Below are positions 25,056 to 35,202 of a DNA stretch of 64,000 nt, piece by piece (the stretch's first letter is position 1; every line of letters begins with the position of its first letter). The stretch is from Solicoccozyma terricola (lineage: Eukaryota > Basidiomycota > Tremellomycetes > Filobasidiales > Piskurozymaceae), in NCBI GenBank assembly GCA_001600875.1, contig BCLD01000023.1, positions 1,807 to 65,806 of the forward strand, written 5' to 3'. Below the pieces are notes generated by a model. That model did no database searches and was not told the origin of the DNA. It saw only the letters and a list, made by a program, of their open reading frames with translations. The position numbers were made by a program, and so were the translations under genes.

Positions 25056-26191
25056 TTTTTCGTCAAGATCAGATCTTTATGCAGGATTCGTAATTTGGAG
25101 CTCGACAAGAAACACTAGATGCTCGGCTAGATGGGGGCTGAAGCTTCTTTATGCGGGGTTAGGAGCATTCGTGTGGCGCTGCTTATCTACGTAGCTGCTA
25201 TTTGTGGGAACCCTGCGTTAACGCCGCGGCGTTTATGTCGTCGTCGTGCATGCACCCAAACCGTTCATCCCCGAATGCCGGGTACCACCCACAACTCCGA
25301 GGCACCGTTCAGATCACGCCGCGATGAACGATTAGATACTATTATCGGACCGGGTTCACTGCCAAGGTTATCGGTTATCAAAAGTGCGCGTGACTCCCAC
25401 TCGGTGGTTTGGTTGAAATGGTCTGCAAGCAGCTCCTTTGGAGAGTCCCCGCGCCTTCCGGTAATATGATTTGCCGGACCTTGTCGCGAGGTATACTCTT
25501 GTCGCTTGGATTGGATTGGGAGACGACAGCCAGTCCCTGAATTTTCTTCTTGACCGAATGCCATCAAAAGGTGAGTGACACGCCGCCATGAAAAGGTAGA
25601 CGGCATCCCGTGTCATTGAACGAACCATACGCTAACAGGACGACTTGAGATGAAAAACAAGGTTGGGAAGCATGAATGGGCTCAGTGGACTAGTGGACTA
25701 GTGGACTAGTGTGAGACAGGGAAACAATGAGATCAAAAGTACGTTCCAGCCGGTCCCTATTGTTTGTCTTGGGCGGGCGGGCGCGGTGTCTCATCCGTCT
25801 ACTACCGCGTCGCCGCGTCGCCGCGTCGCGTGCCACCCACCCCACCCGCGTCTGCGGTCCGACCCGGCCCGATTCTTCCCCCGAGCTACCGCCGCTCAAA
25901 GTCACCGACCGTCAATCAAGCCCGTCGGATGGTGCGTGCCAAGCTCAAGTTCCCGCGGAAGTTGCCCCGCGGGAGTTCCGCCGCTCCGTCGCCCGTCGTC
26001 GTTGCCCTGTCGCTGTTGCCCTGTCGCCCTGTCGCCCTGTCGCCCCGTTGCCCCGTTGCCCCTTTTTGTTTTTTTATTTGTTTCCTCAACTCGCATCAAC
26101 GCCGACGACGATCGGCGTTCCTTGCTGCAGATCAACGGCGGGACCCCGCGGGGTATATAGATCAACCCAGGACGGGTCCCCTGTCTACACC

Positions 26192-26222
<31 letters not shown>

Positions 26223-26373
26223 ACCACGACTCCCCCCCCCCCCACGAACTTTCCTACCCTCTTCCTCCATCAACTGATCCATCAATTCACCCCCCCCCGC
26301 GCCAGACTTATCCATCGCCCCCCCCCCCCCCCCCCCCTCCCCCACCCCGTAGCAACCACGACTGCATCGCATC
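25056..26373. promoter_or_regulatory. Divergent intergenic region (1.3 kb) with repeats, TATA box and long poly-C tracts
   Basis: The region lies between the second GH3 gene (leftward) and an MFS porter (rightward). It holds a short tandem repeat of GGACTAGT at about 25686-25710, CG-rich CGCCGCGT repeats near 25805-25828, CCCTGTCGC-type repeats near 26000-26065, a palindrome CCCCGCGGGG at 26144-26153 and GTATATAG directly after it (26153-26160). C runs of 30, 12, 9 and 20 nt occupy 26193-26337, presumably in the 5' UTR or core promoter of the porter gene. Confidence 0.55.
26193..26337. repeat. Cluster of poly-C tracts (30, 12, 9 and 20 nt)
   Basis: Runs at 26193-26222, 26232-26243, 26290-26298 and 26318-26337 lie between the TATA-like element and the ATG at 26374. 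Their exact lengths are uncertain because homopolymers assemble poorly. Confidence 0.8.
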
Positions 26374-29340
26374 ATGTCCAAGGCAAACTACAACTACTCC
26401 AACGACTCGAAGCAGTTTGTTGACCATGTCGAGGATGCACACAAGGGAGGACAGTCCTCGTCGCCCGACCTCGACGTCGCCCGACTCCCACAGACCATGG
26501 AGGAAAGGCAGGCCATCTACGAGGCAGCACGTAAGATTGACCCGGGACTCGCTCCGTTCTCCGCGAGGGGCATCCAGTTCGGCCTCATGGTCCTCGTCAT
26601 TTGTCTGTGTGGAGGTGACAGCGGGCTGGACGCTACCACCATGTCGTGAGTTGGGCCCCAGATCGTACGCGAGCGCAGCAGGCGAACAGCCGCGCGGTGC
26701 GGTTCTCCGCGCGGTTCTTCTCCTCCCTGCCTACGGCAGCTGAACATGTCCCTCTCCCCCCCCCCCCCCCCCCCCTACAGCTCCATCAACGGAATGAAAC
26801 AATTCCAATCGTACTTTGGGCTCTCGGGCGCTGCGGTAAAGGTGAGGTGGAAGCATTGCGGCTGCGAGACGTCATTGCTAACGACCCGACGTAATCATGC
26901 GCAGACGGGTATAGTTTTCGGGATCTACAGTGAGTTTCCGACATTTTTCTGTTTTTCTTCCCCCTTGTCATGCCCTTTGCATAAAAAACAAAAAATGTGA
27001 CAGAGAGTGTTGACCCCGGGACTCTTCCCTTTCCAGCTCTTGGGTCCTTGGCAGCAGCGCTACCCTCTTCCTTCTTCCCTGACAAGTTCGGGAGACGTTG
27101 GACCATGTTTGGAGGAAACTTGGTCTTGATGTGAGTGTTAGACTGAAGGGTCGAGGGAAGGAGGGAAAGGGGGTTCGGAAGCTGACAATCGGGGTGAAAC
27201 TGCGTCGATCAGCATGGGAGTCTTGCTCTCTACGTTTGCCACGAAAATGGACATGTGAGTTTGTGATCGTCCTACCCATATGTACCTCCTTTTTGACTTC
27301 CCCCCCCCCCCTCCCCCCCTCCTCACCTTCCCTTTCAGGTTCCTCGCTGGACGTTTCTTTACTGGTTTCGGGTGTGTCACCGCCGCAATCGCAGCCAAGA
27401 TCTACGCCGTGAGTCGGGAACGTCCTTGGAAAAATGGTCAACATACCCCTCCATACTGACAGCTCTCTGGCTATCGCCAATGTTTATTCTGACGCCAATG
27501 TTTATTCTGACGCCAATGTTATTCTGCCAGGCCGAGATCACCAGTCCCTCGAGCAGGGGTAAGGTCATGGGACTGCTCAACAGTTTCTACTACGTCGGGC
27601 AAATCCTGGCATCCGGTCTCGCCGTTCCCCTCGGTAGAAAGGCAGGAAACGTGAGCTAGCGAACTTTGCCGCCCCGGCCCACCCCTCCCATCCAAGCTCA
27701 CGCCCAGCTCACCCATCGTGAAATGTTCCCCGCGTTTGGCTTGCAGATTGCCTGGAGAACCCCGCTTGGTATCCAACTGGGATTCCCCATCATCAACGCT
27801 GCCTGTATCATGTGTAAGTCGAGTGACTGCGAAAAAAAAAAAAGTGTCACTGCATCTTCCCTCTCGCGCGCTGGCTGACACCTTCCTTCATTGGTCCCGG
27901 TCCGCCCTGCAGTCCTACCAGAGAGCCCCAGATGGTTGTACGGACGAGGACAGGTCGAACAAGCCCGAGCGATCCTTGCCAAGTGGCACTCGGCAACCGG
28001 AGATCTAAACTCCCCAATGGTCGCTATTGAGATGGCGGAGATCGAGGAGGCGCACGAATTGTCAAAGGGCGCCGATAAGAACTGGGTATGTTGGTTCTCA
28101 GTTGTCTGATGTCTGTGAGAAGAATTCTCGATCGCTCATGCTCTCTCGGTGCTCAATAGTGGGACTACAGACAACTCTTCGCCAAGGGACAGAGGTACAG
28201 GTAAGTGTCAGGAGGAATCTAAGCCTTGGGGCTGCTTCACCAAGGCGTAAATCAACCGACACTGATATTTTGTGTGGACCTGCTACAGACTCAGCATGGC
28301 TGTGATGATCTCTTGGTTTGGACAGCTCTCCGGAAACGGTCTTATCACCTGTGAGCAAAACTGAGCTTTTTCCCGGGGGGGGGGGGGGGGGNCGCTTTCC
28401 CTTCAGCGTTTCCGAGAGTTGACCTTTCGATTCGTTAAAATCGCACAGACTTCCTTCCGACCCTCCTGAAACTTGCTGGGATCACCAACCAGAACAGAAT
28501 CCTCACCCTGAACTTTGTCAACAGTGTTACGAGTTTTGTAAGTTGACCGTCTTCATCAACGGCGATGCCCTCCCTGTCGTCCATCATGTAAGTCGCCACT
28601 GACATGACTTGATATTCTTCCCACAGATCGGCGCCTTGATTGGAACTGCAGCTGTGGACTACGTCGGGCGACGCAAACTGATGCTGTTCGGTTGCACAAG
28701 TTGTGCGATCGGAATGTTCCTCGTCGGTGGTCTGCTTTCCCCCGCCGGGCACCAATCAACTGAGCGTGCCAACGCAGCTATCAGTGAGTGCCAAGTCTTC
28801 CCTCCCCGACCTACCAGAAAGCTGACCCCCTACTTTCATTCATAGGCTTCATCTACCTGTTCATGGTCTTCTTTTCCGTTGGATGGACCCCTTTGCAAGG
28901 TCTCTACCCCGCCGAGGTCCTCAAGACAGAAAACAGATCCAAGGGAATGGCATTCCAATCGATCACCACCCAAGCCGTTTCGTGTATCAATACCTTTGGA
29001 TTGCCATCTGCCCTTGCAGCGCTCGGTTACAAAACGTATTTGATGTGAGTTGGAAGCTGAAGCAAAGGCAGGCGGCCCGCCCGCAATCTCGTTCGCTGCC
29101 AGTCACAACGTTTTCGCTGACCCTGACCAAACCCATCCTACCATCCCCAGCTTCGGAGCATGTGATTTCGTCGGGATCTTCGTTATCTACTTCTTCGCGG
29201 TCGAGACAAAGCGTCTGTCCTTGGAGGAAATTGATCAAGTCTTTTTGGAGCCCAACCCTCGAACTTACTCCATTGAACTTGCCGCCGCCAGGCGAAAGGA
29301 ACTGAAAGCCTTGAAGGCCAACGGTGGTGCTCGAGTCTGA
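26374..29340 (+). CDS. MFS sugar transporter (lactose/cellodextrin permease-like), second copy
   Basis: The gene starts at ATG 26374 and ends at TGA 29338-29340. Exons give a hydrophilic N-terminus, FGLMVLVICLCGG, ALPSSFFPDKFGRRWTMFGG, FLAGRFFTGFGCVTAAIA, AEITSPSSRGKVMGLLNSF, LPESPRWLYGRGQVEQA, GQLSGNGLITYFLPTLL, DYVGRRKLMLFG, SVGWTPLQGLYPAEVL and VETKRLSLEEIDQVF. These are the sugar-porter signatures, with twelve predicted helices. It is a clear paralogue of the porter at 12285-14525. About ten short introns interrupt it, three of which contain C or G runs of 12-20 nt. It is divergent from the second GH3 gene, so each beta-glucosidase has its own divergent porter; uptake of beta-glucosides is inferred from this pairing. 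Confidence 0.88.
26756..26775. repeat. Poly-C tract (20 nt) at a 3' splice site
   Basis: The run directly precedes TACAG, the acceptor of the first intron of the porter gene, so it may act as the polypyrimidine tract. Confidence 0.75.
28375..28391. repeat. Poly-G tract (17 nt or more) in an intron
   Basis: The run is followed by an ambiguous base at 28392. It lies in an intron of the sugar porter between GLITYFL-coding exons. Confidence 0.75.
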
Positions 29341-30709
29341 AAAAAGCAGGTGCGCGGTCATAGGGTAGCGAAGAATAGGGTGTTGAGGGGAGTAGTGAAG
29401 TTTCCTATACTCGTATCTTGGGTGTCATTTGGAAGAGTCCTGTGATGATTGGATCGGATCATATTCTAGGTGTAATTTTTGGGCCACTCAGCCATACAAC
29501 GAATCTCGAAATCTTTTACTTTTGCCAGGCAGGTGTGATGCCCGAGGAATCCTGTCTCATAGCGTCTGTAAAACGCATACCAAGGGGAAAGACGAACGCT
29601 TGCGAGGAGATGAAGGGTCTAACTATATCTTCCAAGCATTTGCTCCATTATGCTCGTTTGCAGCTCCCACGCCTAACTCTAGGAGGAAAGATGTCTTCGA
29701 CACTGCCAAAAGTGGCTGACTCACAGGGAATACTGATGGAAATGATGTTGCTAGGCTCTGCGTCGCGCAGAAAACGAAGCCTTACTGGCGTCACCGTATT
29801 GTACCCATCAGCCTGGTATGAATCGTTGGTCACTTTGAGTTGACACACTCGGTCCAGGGCTGGGTCTGGATCGAAGGCCGTTCAAAGGATTTAAGAGTTA
29901 ATGGGAGCGCACGGTGGTCAAGGAAGGGTATGCACGTAAGTAAGATTAATGAGTGCAATAGTGGGCTTGGCCAAAACAATGACTGCCAACAGTGCCGCCA
30001 ACATATTCCTGTTCCGTGATGTTGATCTTGAAATGAAGGAAACCGGAAGGCTGCTATATGTTCTTGCGGGGCCAGTTCGGCAAGTTGGTTGAGAGGAAAC
30101 TCCCACATCGGCTCCCTTCCTCTTTGACCTATGGACGCTGTTAGAATGTTCTGGGCTGTCAAGGCGTTAGCAATTCCAAAAGGTGTCATCTCTCGCATAA
30201 CTCTCCGGAAGCACGCTATTTCCGAGACCAACTCCACCGAAGCCTCGACCCGTTCTTCTTTTTAAAGGATCGGCTCCGGAACACACTTTCGTTAACAGCA
30301 AGGAATCTCGAAGATCAGCACAATCCCGGATGCTGTCAATATCCGACACTTGGCCGCCATTCGCTTGACCGCCGTCGCAAAGATGATCGTCCGAGCCAAT
30401 GCCAGCGGTCAAAGCCGCGAAGAGACATCCGTGTTCGCCTGCAAGAATGCTGCGCAAGGAGCATAGCTGTGAAACCACCCAGTTGAGGATTGGGCCTTTC
30501 ATCGTGTCCTGGAGGGCGAATTAAGCTGCCACCTTTGATGAGTGAAAAAGCAAACCCCGCCCCGGCCCCAAACTCCCCGATGTTTCATTCCTCTATATAG
30601 AAGGGCAATCCTGAAAAATAGCTACAGCCTTGTAATGATCCCCTAACGCCTAACCGCAGTAGATACAGGATAACACCGTCGTTTGTGGGCAACAGTTAGC
30701 GCCTCGGAA
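29341..30709. other. Intergenic, 1.4 kb, with a weak minus-strand reading frame
   Basis: No family was recognised. On the minus strand an ATG (complement of 30500-30502) opens a 111-residue frame ending at 30167. CTATATAG lies about 90 nt upstream of this ATG, at 30592-30599. The encoded peptide is Asp/Gly-rich with a mildly hydrophobic start. It could be a small gene with further exons to about 29830 or chance coding. Confidence 0.3.
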
Positions 30710-32311
30710 CTATTGTGCTGTCTTCCTCCTCGCTGCATTGCCCTCAGCCGGTGTAGCGAGAATGAAGTCTTTCAAAACCTGTTTGTGTGGTTTGTCGGAT
30801 GGAAATCCACGCCTTTGAGATGTATTCAGGTCATTCACATCCTTCATTTCCTGCCAATCGTGCCAATCAGCTCGGTTAGTATTCGGTTAGCCCACTTAAG
30901 ACAACTGTCAACTCACAACAACTAAAGATTGCTTGACACCGAAAACGGCATCGGACGTGAGGTAGGGGTCACCTGGGAAGTATAGAGCGGTGATCAAGGT
31001 CTCGAACCCTGGTGCCTGTCCGCGTAGACGGAAGGAAGGCCATTTCAGTGCACTCGTATTCCCCACCATAACTCCCATTGTCCAGCATACCTTGATCATG
31101 AAATGGAGATGGGCGGGCCGGAACACATGGCGACCCAAAGCCCGCACCATTGCGCCCACCGGTCCATCGCTCGGGATTGGATAAGGGACAGGCCTTTGGT
31201 GTGGGTGAATGGAGAACGTAAGCGCGAGCGCGGCGCCCATGCCGTAGTCAGCGTACCGCCAACACTCACACAACGGCTCTGAATCGGTATGAACCATCTG
31301 GTCCCGTGGTGATCCTGCCACGACAATCAGGGAGTTCTCTTTCAGAGTACTGAATTTATGAATGCAAAATCCCTGAACTCGGTGAGCCGCACGGCGCGCG
31401 GGAGGCGATGTGTAACAAGTAGCATACCTGCGTATCGTACAAACCATTCTCGTCCGTTTCCCATGTCTCAATGATGGCTCCCGAGATTGGATTGCCTGTC
31501 GTATCCACCACACGCCCTTCACACCAGAGATAATCACCCTTCCCTTCCGACGCTATCGATTGGCCTTGATCGACTGTAATCAAGTCCAGGCTTCATGAGC
31601 GGTACTGTATGCCTTGGATATGACGTAGGGGGGAGGGTGATGTCATACCATCAGGCGCATCCATCGTGAAAAATGGTCCCAGAACGGTCGCCTCTGTTGC
31701 TCCAGCCGGTTTGGCATTATTCAGGGTATCCACCAAAGCAGAGAGTCCCAGCGTATCGGACAGAAGGATAAATTCTGACAGTTGGACCCCACCGAATGAT
31801 ATGTACTTAGCACTGAAGCCGTTGCACTGATCCGCTCGCTCGCTCGCTCCAAGTCGTCTTCTGTCACTCACCCTGACGGATATCTGTACAAGTTTGTCCT
31901 GTGAGAGTCAAGAACTGTAAGGCCGTCCTGTTGGTTGTTTGGTTCATCAGCTTTGGGTGAATGAAAGCAGTCATTCAAGCTGCAAGCATACATCCATTCA
32001 TCGGTTGTGAGCGACGTCTCGCGTGTAAAGTCGTGGAGATGCTGAACCTAATCGATGTGCAGCGAGAGCTCAGCGAAACACCCGCCTTGATCAGAAATTC
32101 CGGCGCAAAAAACAACACTGACGAGATGTTGAAAGAGGAACTTCATTCTTGGGTTGTTGCACCCGCTGTTGATTGCCAGAACGTTTTCCGTAATGTTGTC
32201 GGGCGACAAATCCATCATCTTGGGCAAGGCGTCAAGATCAACGTTGTGATTCGCGGACAGCTTGGCCGCTTCAAGAGCAGCTTCGGTCTTCTCTTCTCGG
32301 GTGGTGGACAT
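30710..32311 (-). CDS. Hydroxyquinol 1,2-dioxygenase (intradiol ring cleavage)
   Basis: The enzyme opens hydroxyquinol (1,2,4-benzenetriol) between its two adjacent hydroxyls to maleylacetate, using non-haem Fe(III). The start is the ATG complementary to 32309-32311, reading [19 protein letters not shown] then [16 protein letters not shown]. Splicing gives [95 protein letters not shown] and RPAHLHF. The last motif holds the two His ligands and the GLYD region one Tyr ligand. A last exon after a GTGAGT intron ends at the complement of 30710-30712. [16 protein letters not shown] favours hydroxyquinol over catechol dioxygenase. It is divergent from maleylacetate reductase, the next enzyme in the pathway, across 277 bp. 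Confidence 0.9.
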
Positions 32312-32588
32312 GATGGGTGGTGGATGGGTGGATGGGTGGATGGGTGGATCGGCAGGGTGGTTGGGCGACTGTTGCGGACGTCGACCATATAACCTGCACG
32401 CCACTGAACAAGATTCGCCGCGCGGCGAAAAGATTATCCGCGCCCGGCGTATCTTTTTGCCGCGGGGCCCCGCAGCTCGCCACTCATATAACGACTCACT
32501 GGTGGTGTTGCAACAACAACAGCCACTGGTAACAACTTCCCATTGCTTGCCCTTTACATACGATTCCGACCTCAGTTGACCGGTTGCA
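32312..32588. promoter_or_regulatory. Shared divergent promoter of hydroxyquinol dioxygenase and maleylacetate reductase
   Basis: The 277-bp spacer holds four ATGGGTGG units (32313-32347) just before the dioxygenase ATG, a 16-bp perfect palindrome TTCGCCGCGCGGCGAA (32414-32429) and a 12-bp perfect palindrome GCGGGGCCCCGC (32462-32473). The GC palindromes are candidate sites for dimeric zinc-cluster regulators. That role is inferred. Confidence 0.6.
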
Positions 32589-33804
32589 ATGCGACCGTTC
32601 ACTTACAACGCCCTGCCGTCAAGAGTTGTCTTCGGCCACGGCACAATCTCCCAGATCAAGTCCGAACTGCAAGGTCTTGATTGTCGGAAAGCATTCGTTT
32701 TGACAACCCCTCAGCAGGCGGATTTGGGCCATCGAGTCCAGGCTGACCTGGGGGATTGGGCAGTAGGATTGTACACCAATGCGACAATGCACACGCCAAT
32801 CCACATCACAGAACAGGCCGTGGCTCTGGCTATCACTGCTCAAGCCGACTGTATAGTGGCCGCTGGAGGAGGTAGCACTACCGGCCTCGGCAAGGCAATG
32901 GCGTTACGGACAGGTCTTCCTCAAATCGTCTTGCCAACTACCTACGCTGGATCGGAGGTAAGCCCTGAACTTGACACGGATGACCAACGGCATATTCTAA
33001 CAGTTTCCTTTTTTTCTTTTTTTTCTTTTTAGGCGACCCCCATCATTGGTCAGACTGAGAACGGTATAAAGACGACCCAGATTACGCTCAAGGTGCTTCC
33101 GCAAGTCATCATCTACGACGTGGATCTAACACTCAGCCTACCCTTGTCGATGACCGTCACTTCGGGTTTTAATGCGATCGCTCACGCCGTCGAGGCACTT
33201 TACTCGGAGCAATGGAATCCCGTCACGGAATCCCTCGCTATTCAAGGTACACGATCGATCGTTACCGCTTTGCCGCGGATCCTGGAGAATCCCTCAGACA
33301 AGGAAGGACGTGCGCAGGCGCTATTTGGAGCTTGGGCATGCGGAACTTGTCTCGCTCAAGCCTCGATGGGATTACACCACAAGCTATGTCACTTGCTGGG
33401 TTAGTAGGCGGGGTGCTTACCATTTGCCATGTCGATTACAAGACTGGCTGACATCCGTTTCCTTCGGTCAACCAGGGGGAACGTTCAACCTGCCCCACGC
33501 CGAGACGCACACGGTGATCCTACCGCACGCTATCTCATACAACGAACACTATGCAAGCGAGGCCATCGGAAAATTAAAACCTTTACTCGGCGTCGAGAAC
33601 GTCGCTCAAGGGCTCTGGGAGCTGCAAAAGAAGCTCGGCGCACCCATGACCCTGCAGCAGCTGGGAATGCAGAAGACGGACTTGGAACGGGCAGCTGACT
33701 TGGCATGTCAGAAGCCGTATCCGAATCCAGCACCTTTAGAGAGAGCTCGATTGTTACAGCTGTTGAACAATGCGTTCCATGGGAACGCTCCCGGAAGCGT
33801 TTAA
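32589..33804 (+). CDS. Maleylacetate reductase (iron-type alcohol dehydrogenase family)
   Basis: The enzyme reduces maleylacetate to 3-oxoadipate with NAD(P)H. The start is ATG 32589 (MRPFTYNALPSRVVFGHGT), the typical opening of this family. The nucleotide-binding AAGGGSTTGLGKA is followed by PTTYAGSE, diagnostic of maleylacetate reductases within the Fe-ADH superfamily. A GTAAG intron (about 32959-33032) splits YAGSE from ATPIIGQTENG. Further motifs are TSGFNAIAHAVEALYS, GLHHKLCHLLGG across a second intron, FNLPHAETHTVILPH, and the end at 33804. Length is about 355 aa, normal for the family. Together with the divergent dioxygenase it forms a two-gene hydroxyquinol branch. Confidence 0.92.
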
Positions 33805-33902
33805 TAGATTTGTATGGAGTGCCATATTACAACGTTCGTCGTGATCGGAACATGGTGACCCGCCGATGCAAAAGGTGGATAGATTGAACCGCAGATCAAA
33901 GT

Positions 33903-34623
33903 TCAACATAGCATGCTGGTCGCCATCCGATGTTCATTCCGCAGTTCAGCACCGTAGTTGGAGCGCGGCATCATCCGTTTGTCTCTCGTTTGCCATCGTG
34001 GGTGGCAGCAGTTGAGGCGAAAATTCCGACATTGGAATGAGACGGACCCGCCAGTGGTTGCATTACGTTCGTTACACTTGGATACGTAGATGCTACCAGC
34101 TCTTACTTCACTCCCAGTAGCCCTGGCGTCTAATCTTGGAAAGATTTGAATTACCTTCTCTCCATTCTCTGCTATTCCGAAATCCAGATGTGGAACATCG
34201 ATACCAGTACAGTATGAGGAAGGACCCGCCTTCACTGAGCCTCACCTTCTTCGTGCAGTACGCTCTAAACAGGTTCGAGTTGACCCCGTTGTGATCATCT
34301 ACGATCATCACTCTCGGTGCTTTCGGTCTCCTCGTTACCTCGAGCAGCTCTGAGGCCACTCACAGCATCAAGCCTACATTGCTAAGAGAGGCAGTCGACA
34401 CGGTAGACGCCAGAGACCCAGGCATTGAGGGGATACCCATCTCTAAATGATTCATCCGCCTGCTGGAAAGCCTACGATGAGAACGCGGGTGATGCATTTC
34501 TTCCACCAGACCACGCAGTTGGCGTTCCGGCATGTCTGGTGGGAGGATAGTCGGTGGTTGGCAAAGTCCTACACATGGTCTGCTAGCCCATCGAAGAAGG
34601 GTCCTTCTCGTCTTCCGATCCAC
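33903..34623 (-). pseudogene. Fragment of a response-regulator receiver domain
   Basis: On the minus strand near 34108-34359 the frame reads APRVMIVDDHNGVNSNLFRA, the beta1-Asp-Asp and alpha1 start of a receiver domain. Across a GTGAGG intron it continues GIDVPHLDFGIAENGEKVIQ, matching the alpha2 region. No phospho-acceptor strand (D with MDxxMP) follows, and no histidine-kinase ATPase domain could be read upstream. The first codon of the frame is GTG, so an upstream exon would be needed. It is most likely the broken remnant of a fungal hybrid histidine kinase or regulator. Confidence 0.45.
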
Positions 34624-34740
34624 AACGCAAAATCACTCCGAGGATGCTTTCCAAATGCCTTGCGCTCTGCATGAGGGAATATTGTGGGATGTCGTCAGGA
34701 AGAGTGGGCAGCCATATTTGATTATGATGGCCAAAGTTTG

Positions 34741-35202
34741 AATGGGGGTTATGGAGGTGGTTGTGGAGATCTGATGATTGATCATGGACCAGTTCAACTC
34801 ATCCTGCTCTTGAGCGCCGGGAGATTTTCTCCCCGGGAGAATCTATAGGGTGGGGGAAAGAATTGGGAAAGGTTCCCTGGGAGAATAGCCATTTTCTCGC
34901 ATGGAGAATTGAAAGGTATTTGAAACGCCACGGAGGGATCAGCCACCCGCGGGGCTCCGCGTTTTGAGATTGGATTGCCGGCTTAAATCGTGTCTAGATC
35001 ATCTACACCATGGGACCGTGGGGAGTGAGTCGCTAACACGCACGACCGCCGTCCCTTATCGACTGCCGATACACTTCCAACCTCGCGGGTCGAGATCCCA
35101 ACATCTTTTAATCTACCCATTCACGTCCGGCATAAAGTAGGTCGACGCCGCCAACATCGACACACGTATCGGCGGCACATCTCCTCCGCACGCAAACCAT
35201 CA
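34741..35202. promoter_or_regulatory. Upstream region of the cluster Zn2Cys6 regulator
   Basis: No gene was seen. GGAGAAT occurs three times within about 85 bp (34836, 34885 and about 34904), the first within an imperfect palindrome at 34822-34844. CCGCGG occurs once (34947-34952). Confidence 0.35.

Noticed and set aside
8904..34952. Single CCGCGG sites near several starts (8904, 25953, 25967, 26146, 32460, 34947) as a cluster-wide operator
   Set aside because: A 6-bp word is expected about 16 times in 64 kb by chance, and it also occurs in coding sequence and introns here. Only the dense array at 56972-57091 stands out.
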